Assembly (NCBI GenBank): GCA_006226225.1
Contig: SBHI01000043.1
Span: 1 to 20,041, forward strand
Reading direction: 5' to 3'
Length of the DNA stretch: 20,041 nucleotides
Origin: Alphaproteobacteria bacterium
Lineage (GTDB): Bacteria > Pseudomonadota > Alphaproteobacteria > Micavibrionales > CSBR16-224
Below the pieces are notes generated by a model. That model was not told the origin of the DNA. It did not search any database and worked only from the letters and a program-made list of their open reading frames with translations. Every line of letters begins with the position of its first letter. Position 1 is the stretch's first letter. The position numbers and the translations under genes are program-made. This document shows, piece by piece, positions 14,343 through 20,041 of this stretch.

Positions 14343-14458
14343 AAGACGCAGAAAATATCAAAAACCGGCGCGAAATAAAAAATGCGCGAAATTTTAAGAA
14401 CCGGTCAGGGCTTTTTGGGAGCACTAAAAAACATATCGAAGCACGAGATGGAGCAGCA

Positions 14459-14899
14459 ATGAAACACGGTTCGAACCCCCGGCGTTCACGGAACAGCAAT
14501 GGTAATAACAGAGCTGGCCGTAACAGAACGAACAATCCCCGCACGCAGGTTTTTGACAGCAACGGCCCCGATGTTCGCATCCGCGGCAATGCACAGCAAG
14601 TCTATGATAAATATGTTGCCCTGGCGCGTGATGCGGCAGCTGGCAGTGACCATGTGCTGGCCGAAAGCTATTTGCAGCATGCAGAGCATTATCAGCGTTT
14701 GATCAATGCGAATGAAGAGAATAAACAGCAGCAACAACCGCAGCAGCGCCGCGCGAATAACAAAGCGGATGATGTTGACGGTAATGTCCAGCAGCCTGTT
14801 GTTGACGGTAAAGACGTTTCTTTGGCTGATGAAATCGCGGTTGCCGAAAAACGTAACCGTGCGGCCGAGAAAAATGCACGTACGCCGGAACCCGCTTGA
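14459..14899 (+). CDS. DUF4167 protein, probable RNA-binding protein
   Basis: The 146-residue protein matches the DUF4167 family, which is largely restricted to alphaproteobacteria. The first 30 residues are rich in Arg, Asn and Ser (NPRRSRNSNGNNRAGRNRTN) and are probably disordered and nucleic-acid binding. The core follows: VFDSNGPDVRIRGNAQQVYD (31-50), KYVALARDA, then the family hallmark AESYLQHAEHYQRLI (68-82). The C-terminal half is low complexity, with a glutamine run KQQQQPQQRR and a charged end. The ATG at 14459 has GGAG 5 nt upstream. Position directly after prmC is the common arrangement in this class. The molecular role is not established; RNA binding is inferred from composition. 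Confidence 0.88.
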   Translation: MKHGSNPRRSRNSNGNNRAGRNRTNNPRTQVFDSNGPDVRIRGNAQQVYDKYVALARDAAAGSDHVLAESYLQHAEHYQRLINANEENKQQQQPQQRRANNKADDVDGNVQQPVVDGKDVSLADEIAVAEKRNRAAEKNARTPEPA

Positions 14900-14943
14900 G
14901 TCTAGTGTAAACAACGCTCTCTACCCGGTGCAGGAGTGATGTG

Positions 14944-15552
14944 ATGGAACAGCAATGGCGTGACTTCTGGAATGAACGCTATGCGCAAGACGGCGCTTTC
15001 TTCGGGGAGGCGCCGCTCGCTTTTCTAAAGGACTCCGTTTCCCTTTTCCCCCCTCAAGGTAAAATTTTGCTGCCCGCCGATGGTGACGGCCGCAACGGTG
15101 TGTTTTTAGCACGTCAGGGCTTTGATGTGCACAGTTTTGACGGTTCCAGCGCCGGGGTGCAAAAGGCGCTGGCGGCCGCTCAGCATTACAGCGTTCCGCT
15201 ACAGGCGGATGTTTCCGCTGTGGAGGAATTCTCATTCACGCCTGACAGCTATGACGGTGTTGTTGTCAGCTATTTTCATCTGATGCCCGATTTGCGGCAT
15301 GATATTCATGCCAAATATGTCCGCTGCCTGAAAACGGGCGGATTGCTGCTGCTGGAAGGGTTCAGAAAGGAACAGCTGAATTACAGTTCCGGCGGCCCGC
15401 AGGAAGAAGAGATGCTGTTCTCCGAAGAAACGCTGCGGGAGGATTTCGGTATGATGGAGATCTTGCGGCTGGAAAACAGCGTCGAAACCCTGAATAGCGG
15501 CAGGCATCAGGGGGACGGGGCGATTATTCGCCTCGTTGCGCGGAAAATTTAA
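14944..15552 (+). CDS. SAM-dependent methyltransferase, TehB-like
   Basis: The 202 residues form a class I methyltransferase. The N-terminal WRDFWNERYAQDGAFFGEAP motif (5-24) is typical of TehB / thiopurine-methyltransferase-like proteins. The SAM loop is ILLPADGDGRNGVFLARQG (41-59), in which the usual CGxGRN is DGDGRN. The acidic residue after strand 2 is D66 in FDGSSAG, and motif IV is YDGVVVSYFHL. The substrate cannot be predicted; tellurite detoxification is only one possibility for this fold. The ATG at 14944 sits 7 nt after AGGAG, better spaced than the GTG at 14941. The gene follows the DUF4167 gene by 44 bp with no terminator between. Its last 4 bp overlap the end of convergent accA. 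Confidence 0.85.
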   Translation: MEQQWRDFWNERYAQDGAFFGEAPLAFLKDSVSLFPPQGKILLPADGDGRNGVFLARQGFDVHSFDGSSAGVQKALAAAQHYSVPLQADVSAVEEFSFTPDSYDGVVVSYFHLMPDLRHDIHAKYVRCLKTGGLLLLEGFRKEQLNYSSGGPQEEEMLFSEETLREDFGMMEILRLENSVETLNSGRHQGDGAIIRLVARKI

Positions 15553-16490
15553 AAATCGTCACCGATTTTCAGAAAACGCTCCTGCCGGTCGCGTTTGATG
15601 GCATCCGCATCCATATCTTTCAGCTCATCCAGAGATTTTGTAATGGCCTGACCGACATTTTCGATGGTTTTTTGCGGGAAGCGGTGCGCACCGCCAACGG
15701 GTTCGGCAATAATATCATCAATAATGCCCAGATCTTTCAAATCCTGCGCCGTCAGCTTCAGTGCTTCCGCCGCATCACGGGCATAGTCGCCGCTGCGCCA
15801 CAGGATGGAGGCGCAGCCTTCGGGAGAAATGACGCTGTAAACCGCATGTTCCAGCATCAGAACACGGTTGGCTGTGGCAATCGCCACCGCACCGCCGGAG
15901 CCGCCTTCGCCGATGACAACAGAGATAATCGGTGTGCTGCAGCGCAGGCAGGATTCAATGGACTTTGCGATAGCTTCGGATTGTCCGCGCTCTTCCGCGC
16001 CGACACCGGGATAGGCACCCGCCGTATCGACCAATGTGATAACCGGCAGATTGAAACGCCCTGCCAGTGCCAGCAGACGCTGCGCTTTACGGTAGCCTTC
16101 CGGACGCGTCATGCCGAAATTATGATGGATGCGGCTGTCGGTATCATGGCCCTTTTCCTGCCCCATAATAACGCAGGGACGGCCCTGAAAACGGCCGAGC
16201 CCGCCTAGCAGCGCGTGGTCATCTCCGAAGAGACGGTCACCGGCCAGCGGCGTGAAATCCGTTACCAGTTTTTTGACGTAATCGACAAAATGCGGGCGCA
16301 GCGGATGGCGCGCCACGGCAACTTTCTGCTGCGGTGCCAGATCGGCATAGGTATCTTTGACGATACGGTCGGCTTTTTTGCGCAGACGCGATAATTCGTC
16401 ACTGATGGAGACATCATTGTCATTGCTCATGCGTTCCAGCTCGGCAATTTTTTTCTCCAGCTCGATCAGCGGCTTTTCAAATTCCAACAT
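15549..16490 (-). CDS. accA: Acetyl-CoA carboxylase carboxyltransferase subunit alpha
   Basis: AccA with AccD transfers the carboxyl group from biotin to acetyl-CoA to make malonyl-CoA, the first committed step of fatty acid synthesis. The protein has 313 residues. A helical N-terminus (FEKPLIELEKKIAELE) leads into the crotonase-like fold: AVARHPLRPHFVDYV, GRPCVIMGQEKGHDT, RIHHNFGMTRPEGYRKAQRL, then VDTAGAYPGVGAEERGQ (154-170). The conserved glycine-rich GEGGSGGA (194-201) and SVISPEGCASILW (219-231) complete the match. No accD lies nearby, as is common. The ATG at 16490 is preceded by AAGGAA. The strong xerD terminator lies just upstream, so accA needs its own promoter in that 45-bp gap or depends on read-through. 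Confidence 0.96.
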   Translation of the reverse strand: MLEFEKPLIELEKKIAELERMSNDNDVSISDELSRLRKKADRIVKDTYADLAPQQKVAVARHPLRPHFVDYVKKLVTDFTPLAGDRLFGDDHALLGGLGRFQGRPCVIMGQEKGHDTDSRIHHNFGMTRPEGYRKAQRLLALAGRFNLPVITLVDTAGAYPGVGAEERGQSEAIAKSIESCLRCSTPIISVVIGEGGSGGAVAIATANRVLMLEHAVYSVISPEGCASILWRSGDYARDAAEALKLTAQDLKDLGIIDDIIAEPVGGAHRFPQKTIENVGQAITKSLDELKDMDADAIKRDRQERFLKIGDDF

Positions 16491-16530
16491 CCTCTTTATT
16501 CCTTTTTATTTTTGGAAGCACGAGATTAGC

Positions 16531-16561
16531 AAAAAAAAGGGAGCTTTCAAAGCTCCCTTTT
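16531..16561 (-). terminator. Intrinsic terminator of xerD
   Basis: A perfect 12-bp stem (16535-16546 with 16550-16561, AAAAGGGAGCTT and its complement) closes the loop TCA. On the minus strand it ends in eight consecutive T (16531-16538, counting those paired in the stem). It lies 27 bp past the xerD stop and just before accA. This is one of the two strongest terminators in the window. Confidence 0.88.
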
Positions 16562-16587
16562 CTTAGAATTCGCTTTTGTAATCAAGC

Positions 16588-17580
16588 TTACTTTTCAGCA
16601 GCCATCGGATGTTTTTCCGTGACCGTGTCGCTTGCTTGATCATCCAGCACTTGCGTGTAGATTTGCGTGGTCGCGATATCCGCGTGACCAAGCATCTTCT
16701 GGACAGAGCGCAGATCCGCGCCGTGTTGCAGAAGGTGCGTCGCAAATGCGTGGCGCAATACGTGCGGGCTGACGCGATCCGGATCCAGATCAGCTTGATG
16801 CGCCAGCTCTTTCAGAAGCTGTGCAAAACGCTGACGGGTCAGATGACCGGATTCGGACGTGCGGGACGGGAACAGCCATTTTTCAAGCAGTTCCTTACGC
16901 TCGTGCGACAGGAAACGCGGGCGGATGCGCATGTAGTTTTCAAGCGCTTTTTGTGCCGGCTCGGACAGCGGCGCCATACGCTCACGTCCACCTTTGGTTT
17001 CAACCATGATGAAACGGCAGCCTTCGCCGACAGCCGAAACTTCCAGACCAACCAGTTCGGAAACACGAAGACCCGTCGCATACAGGATCTCAAGCAGAGA
17101 GACCAGACGGATGTTTTCCGGCGTGCCGCGGCCTGCGGCTGTTTTGATCAGGATGCTGACTTCTTCTTCCGTCAGAACCTTCGGCAGAGCACGTGTTTGT
17201 TTCGGGCTTTCCAGACCTGTGGTCGGATCGTCCTCACGTTTGCTTTCCGTGATCATGAAACCGTAATACTGACGCAGGGCGGAGATGCGGCGTGCAATTG
17301 TGCGCGCTGCGGTTTTGCCGCCATTGACGTGTTTGCTTTTGCTTTTTGCGTTGTGACGCTCGGACAGATCCGCAAGATAATCTTTCAAATCATCTGTGGA
17401 TGCCGTTTCGATGTCTTTGTTCTGCTTGCGCAGGAACGTACAAACATCTGCGAGATCGCGTTCATATGCATGCTTTGTATTCATCGCTGCACCGCGTTCG
17501 GAAATCAACATTTCCAAAAAACCTTCGACCGTTACCGGAAGCGGGGCTCTGGGTTGACGGGGACGACCTGGACGTGCCAT
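16588..17580 (-). CDS. xerD: Tyrosine recombinase XerD
   Basis: XerD, with XerC, resolves chromosome dimers at the dif site under FtsK control. The 330 residues have an N-terminal SAM-like core-binding domain (about 15-112, MNTKHAYERDLADVCTFL) and the catalytic domain with every expected residue. R172 is in TGLRVSEL, K196 in TKGGRER, H273 and R276 in SPHVLRHAFATHLL, H299 in LGHADI, and the nucleophile Y308 in TTQIYTQV. A Pro/Arg-rich 16-residue extension precedes the family start. The ATG at 17580 is preceded by AAGGAGAG. XerC and XerD are hard to tell apart by eye; the accA neighbour and the divergent aroK-aroB genes favour XerD. The upstream leader contains an unusual nested inverted repeat. 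Confidence 0.9.
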   Translation of the reverse strand: MARPGRPRQPRAPLPVTVEGFLEMLISERGAAMNTKHAYERDLADVCTFLRKQNKDIETASTDDLKDYLADLSERHNAKSKSKHVNGGKTAARTIARRISALRQYYGFMITESKREDDPTTGLESPKQTRALPKVLTEEEVSILIKTAAGRGTPENIRLVSLLEILYATGLRVSELVGLEVSAVGEGCRFIMVETKGGRERMAPLSEPAQKALENYMRIRPRFLSHERKELLEKWLFPSRTSESGHLTRQRFAQLLKELAHQADLDPDRVSPHVLRHAFATHLLQHGADLRSVQKMLGHADIATTQIYTQVLDDQASDTVTEKHPMAAEK

Positions 17581-17613
17581 CTTTCTCTCCTTCTTCTTTC
17601 GTTTTCACCATGC

Positions 17614-17703
17614 GATGCGTTATGGTTATTATCGTCTTTATCGGAGCGCCTTTAAAAAATATTCCTTTAACAGAAAATTTTCAAAAGCGCTTCATAACGC
17701 ATC
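17614..17703 (-). repeat. Long-range inverted repeat in the presumed xerD mRNA leader
   Basis: GATGCGTTATG (17614-17624) and its exact reverse complement CATAACGCATC (17693-17703) enclose 68 nt. Inside them, on the minus strand, AGCGCTTT next to the first arm can pair with AAAGGCGCT further down, allowing one bulged base. So the outer 11-bp stem is backed by a nested one. The outer arms begin about 5 nt after the predicted xerD start of transcription, and the structure ends 34 nt before the xerD ATG. The minus-strand segment also contains an 11-codon frame (17702 down to 17667, MRYEALLKIFC) without a ribosome-binding site. Confidence 0.5.
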
Positions 17704-17714
17704 TTTTTCAACTG

Positions 17715-17744
17715 CCTATACGACATAAGGCCGTATTTTGGCAA
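17715..17744 (-). promoter_or_regulatory. Predicted xerD promoter
   Basis: On the minus strand TTGCCA (17739-17744, five of six to consensus), an 18-nt spacer and TATAGG (17715-17720, four of six) form a plausible sigma-70 style promoter. Transcription would begin near 17708, giving a leader of about 128 nt that contains the inverted repeat at 17614-17703. Apart from these elements and the AT-rich sequence around them, I see nothing else in the 326-bp gap between xerD and the small gene at 17907. Confidence 0.38.
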
Positions 17745-17906
17745 AAAAAGCAAGTGCAATATATGAAAATTTTTTAATCTTTTCTTTTCAATGTGATAAG
17801 GGATTGTTGGCATTTCCCGTACACATGACGCACTTGCCGTTTCAAAGGCCATTCCGAGTTATGCCAAGCTTGTCTTATGGTGATTCGCTATCTTATTAAA
17901 TTGCTT

Positions 17907-18059
17907 TTACTTTTCACCACTATTTCCGAAAAAACGCCCGTTATCTACGGTTTTCTCAACATGTTCCTTCGGCTGGGGCATATCCCAGACGGCCAGTGCC
18001 CCGAAACCGACGGTCAGACCAATGAGACAACAAAAAAAGAGGATTGTGATAAAGCGCAT
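17907..18059 (-). CDS. Small 50-residue membrane-anchored protein
   Basis: On the minus strand an ATG at 18059 opens a 50-codon frame that ends in TAA at 17907-17909. The protein starts MRFITILFFCCLIGLTVGFG, a single hydrophobic helix at about residues 3-24, then VWDMPQPKEHVEKTVDNGRFF (24-44) and a short polar end. The order helix, W-D-x-P-x-P, then VEK and a basic RF matches short membrane-anchored proteins I recall from alphaproteobacteria, which have no assigned function. AGGT lies 5 nt upstream of the ATG, and a TTGACC promoter candidate lies about 40-70 bp upstream. The two cysteines (10 and 11) are inside the helix and do not form a lipobox. It is short enough to be missed by length cut-offs. 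I am fairly confident it is real. Confidence 0.66.
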   Translation of the reverse strand: MRFITILFFCCLIGLTVGFGALAVWDMPQPKEHVEKTVDNGRFFGNSGEK

Positions 18060-18100
18060 AGTGACCTGTTTTCTTTTCAGTTTTTTACTCTACGCATTCT

Positions 18101-18130
18101 ATCGTACTCGATTTAATTGTCCACGGTCAA
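18101..18130 (-). promoter_or_regulatory. Predicted promoter of the 50-codon gene, with an overlapping inverted repeat
   Basis: On the minus strand TTGACC (18125-18130), an 18-nt spacer and TACGAT (18101-18106) make a fair promoter with initiation near 18094, about 35 nt before the ATG. An interrupted inverted repeat, CGG-T-CAAAC / GTTTG-CCG around TTC (18124-18143), covers the -35 box and could be an operator. Confidence 0.4.
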
Positions 18131-18143
18131 ACTTCGTTTGCCG

Positions 18144-18475
18144 GGGATTTAGGTGCCTTGGTTTGTCACACGACTGGACTTCTGTATGCAAGCTAAGATA
18201 CCTATTTACCGTACAGCAGAATATCGCATAGCCATACAGTATTGTCAATAAGTTTTTTCATAAAATTAGAAAATTATTTCATGATGATGGAAAATAATAC
18301 AGCGTCTTGATTCTACGTTATTTTATTATGTTCAGCATGAGTATTTTGTAATATCCGCATTATGTATTTTATTTTGAGGGACGGTTTTATTTATTTATCC
18401 CTCTGCGGGGCATTTAAGTTTTGTTATTTTTTCGGGGTGATTCTACAATCATTTCGAGAGGATAGAGAATTTTAC
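18144..18475 (+). other. Long AT-rich upstream region of aroK without a recognisable gene
   Basis: This stretch of about 330 bp is clearly richer in A and T from about 18230 onward than the genes around it. I find no tRNA, no intrinsic terminator and no convincing protein frame. Weak promoter-like pieces occur, such as TTGTCA near 18164 with TATGCA 16 nt later, but none stands out. An in-frame extension of aroK back to an ATG at 18362 would add 38 mostly hydrophobic residues and is unlike the family. The region probably holds the aroK-aroB promoter and possibly further regulatory sequence. Confidence 0.4.
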
Positions 18476-19015
18476 ATGGGAAAATCGCGCGATCAGAACA
18501 TTGTTCTTGTCGGATTAATGGGGGCAGGAAAGACAAGGGTCGGCCGTGAAATCGCCAAGCTGCTGCATATGCGCTTTGCCGATGCCGACCGGGAGATCGA
18601 AGAGGCCGCAGGCTGCTCGGTGCAGGAAATCTTTGACCTTTACGGGGAAACGGGTTTCCGTGAAGGAGAGGTGCGGGTGATTGAACGCTTGCTCACGGAA
18701 GGGCCGCTGGTGCTGGCAACGGGCGGCGGCGCGTTTATGAACGAGGCCACACGCGCGAATATCAAACGTCTGGCGGTGTCTGTCTGGCTCAAAGCCGATC
18801 TGGATTTGCTGGTGGAACGCACTGCACGAACATCGCATCGCCCGCTTTTGCAAAATACGGATTCCCGTGCGGTGCTGGAGGCGTTGATGGAAAAACGCTA
18901 TCCGGTTTATGCGCAGGCGGATGTAACGGTGGAATGTAACGCGGATTTGTCGCCGCGGGCGATGGGGCATAAAGTAAGAGACGCTGTATTGGAGTATCTG
19001 GATGGGCATGCATGA
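18476..19015 (+). CDS. aroK: Shikimate kinase
   Basis: Shikimate kinase phosphorylates shikimate to shikimate-3-phosphate with ATP, step five of the aromatic amino acid pathway. The 179 residues contain the P-loop GLMGAGKT (13-20), the DADREIEE metal- and shikimate-binding segment (36-43, D36 and D38), FRE at 61-63, the glycine triplet ATGGGAF (81-87), the lid sequence RTSHRPLL (118-125), and R141 in EKRYPVY. I start at the ATG at 18476, whose AGAGA lies 7 nt upstream; the upstream ATG at 18362 would add an atypical hydrophobic extension. The 3' end overlaps aroB by 14 bp, so the two are one operon and probably translationally coupled. Confidence 0.94.
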   Translation: MGKSRDQNIVLVGLMGAGKTRVGREIAKLLHMRFADADREIEEAAGCSVQEIFDLYGETGFREGEVRVIERLLTEGPLVLATGGGAFMNEATRANIKRLAVSVWLKADLDLLVERTARTSHRPLLQNTDSRAVLEALMEKRYPVYAQADVTVECNADLSPRAMGHKVRDAVLEYLDGHA

Positions 19016-20041
19016 AACGGTAATGGTGAAGGCGGCATCGGGCAGTTACCCTGTGCATATCGGCAGCGGGCTTTACGGGCAGCTTGCGGAATTGCTGCCG
19101 CCTGCCGCAGGGCAGGGAATCCTGATTACGGATGAGAATGTCGCGGCACTTTATCAGGACAAAGTGCTGGAGGCTCTGAAAGAGGTGGGCTGGGATATGA
19201 CGGCGGTCTATACAGTCACGCCGGGGGAAGACAGTAAAAGTTTTGCCAATGTGGAAAAAATTGCAACTGACATTTTGACGAAAGCCATTGACCGGCGGAC
19301 AACGGTCTTTGCGCTGGGCGGAGGTGTGATTGGTGATCTGGCGGGATTTATCGCCTCCATTCTGCTGCGCGGTATCGGTTTTGTGCAACTGCCGACAACA
19401 TTGCTGGCGCAGGTTGACAGCTCCGTCGGCGGCAAGACCGGCATTAATACCGCTTCGGGCAAGAATTTGATTGGTGCCTTTTACCAGCCTGCTGCGGTGG
19501 TGATTGATACTGATACGCTGGCAACATTGCCGGAGCGGGAACTGAAAGCCGGTTACGCTGAAACCGCCAAATACGGGCTGATCCATGATTCGGAGTTCTG
19601 GGACTGGCTGCAGGAAAACGGCGCACGCGTTCTGGCGGGTGATAAGGATGCCCTTTGTCACGCGGTCGCACGCAGCTGTGCGATCAAGGCGGAGATTGTC
19701 GCGCTGGATGAAAGGGAAACCGATGATTTGCGGGCGCTTTTGAACTTTGGCCACACATTCGGCCATGCGCTTGAGCGTGCGGCAGGATATGACGACCGTA
19801 TCCGTCATGGTGAGGCGGTTGCCATCGGCATGGTGATGGCGGCGGAACTCTCCGAAATTATGGGATTATGCCCGACCGGAACGGCGGAAGACATTATCAA
19901 CCATTTTGAAATACTCGGAATTCCCGTGCGTCCGCCGTTTTCTGTTGCGGCGGCGGAGATGATGGATTATATGCGTTATGATAAAAAGAACAGGGACGGA
20001 AAAATGCGTTTCATCCTGCTCATGGAAATCGGGCGCGCCTT
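19002..20041 (+). CDS. aroB: 3-dehydroquinate synthase (partial, runs off the right edge)
   Basis: AroB converts DAHP to 3-dehydroquinate, step two of the shikimate pathway, using NAD and a divalent metal. The frame is open from the ATG at 19002 to the window end, giving 346 codons. Only the last 15-30 residues of a normal AroB appear to be missing. Family motifs are in order: LGGGVIGDLAGFIAS (105-119), QLPTTLLAQVDSSVGGKTGIN, KNLIGAFYQP, then ELKAGYAETAKYGLI, the metal-binding NFGHTFGHALE (248-258, H251 and H255), and RHGEAVAIGM (H269). GGAG (18991-18994) sits 7 nt before the chosen start, inside aroK. A second ATG at 19008 is possible but less well spaced. Proximity and overlap with aroK match the common aroK-aroB operon. 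Confidence 0.96.
   Translation, partial: MGMHETVMVKAASGSYPVHIGSGLYGQLAELLPPAAGQGILITDENVAALYQDKVLEALKEVGWDMTAVYTVTPGEDSKSFANVEKIATDILTKAIDRRTTVFALGGGVIGDLAGFIASILLRGIGFVQLPTTLLAQVDSSVGGKTGINTASGKNLIGAFYQPAAVVIDTDTLATLPERELKAGYAETAKYGLIHDSEFWDWLQENGARVLAGDKDALCHAVARSCAIKAEIVALDERETDDLRALLNFGHTFGHALERAAGYDDRIRHGEAVAIGMVMAAELSEIMGLCPTGTAEDIINHFEILGIPVRPPFSVAAAEMMDYMRYDKKNRDGKMRFILLMEIGRA

Noticed and set aside
16609..17655. Open frame of 348 codons on the strand opposite xerD
   Set aside because: It lies antisense to a complete XerD with all catalytic residues and its composition (Cys, Arg and Phe rich) is that of a reverse-strand shadow.
17615..17728. Plus-strand frame of 37 codons upstream of xerD (MRYGYYRLYRSAFKK start)
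   Set aside because: No ribosome-binding site, overlaps the inverted repeat and the predicted xerD leader, and has no helix or motif to support it.
17667..17852. Minus-strand frame of 61 codons upstream of xerD
   Set aside because: No ribosome-binding site and it spans the predicted xerD promoter; its composition follows the AT-rich DNA. Only its last 11 codons fall in the predicted leader and are mentioned there.
18362..18475. N-terminal extension of aroK from an upstream ATG
   Set aside because: The 38 extra residues are hydrophobic and atypical for shikimate kinase, and the ATG at 18476 gives the usual family start.
1..20041. CRISPR arrays, tRNA or rRNA genes, insertion sequences, prophage or attachment sites
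   Set aside because: No regularly spaced repeats, no tRNA-like cloverleaf and no transposase were seen; the only recombinase is the housekeeping XerD.

Overview
The window looks like a stretch of chromosome from an alphaproteobacterium of moderate GC content. The pointers are a DUF4167 protein directly after prmC, a single-cysteine DksA, a DUF58 / BatA-DUF4159 / large membrane protein operon, and the accA, xerD, aroK-aroB neighbourhood. The order and genus cannot be fixed from the sequence. There are no rRNA, tRNA, CRISPR, IS or prophage genes.

Left part (1-3813). After the last codons of a membrane protein comes a membrane-anchored DUF192 protein. Facing it is a minus-strand block, 725-3630, of five genes I cannot assign to a known function. 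Three are tandem paralogues (725-2823) of about 230 residues with two membrane segments, packed 11-12 bp apart behind a promoter with a perfect TTGACA. The other two (2972-3630) form a small operon: a low-complexity Ala/Pro/Gly/Glu-rich protein and a 100-residue protein with a C-terminal CxxC. This block is the least explained part of the window.

Middle part (3814-11057). xseA (exonuclease VII large subunit) is followed by a tight three-gene operon: a DUF58 protein with an intact MIDAS-like motif, a 927-residue BatA-DUF4159 protein, and a 701-residue membrane protein with a glutamine-amidotransferase-like fold. A strong intrinsic terminator closes it. The MoxR ATPase that usually accompanies such genes is not present here.

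Right part (11117-20041). On the minus strand lie dksA, a GNAT acetyltransferase and mscS. Divergent from mscS are prmC, the DUF4167 gene and a TehB-like methyltransferase, which meets accA tail to tail. accA and xerD are on the minus strand, separated by a strong terminator. A sparse region of about 900 bp (17581-18475) holds a 50-codon membrane-protein gene, a possible structured xerD leader and the long upstream region of aroK. aroK and aroB overlap, and aroB runs off the right edge.

Most named genes are housekeeping: shikimate pathway (aroK, aroB), fatty acid synthesis (accA), chromosome dimer resolution (xerD), translation termination (prmC), stringent control (dksA), osmotic protection (mscS) and DNA repair (xseA). 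The candidates for something undescribed are the paralogue triplet with its neighbouring two-gene operon, the MoxR-less DUF58 operon and the xerD leader.
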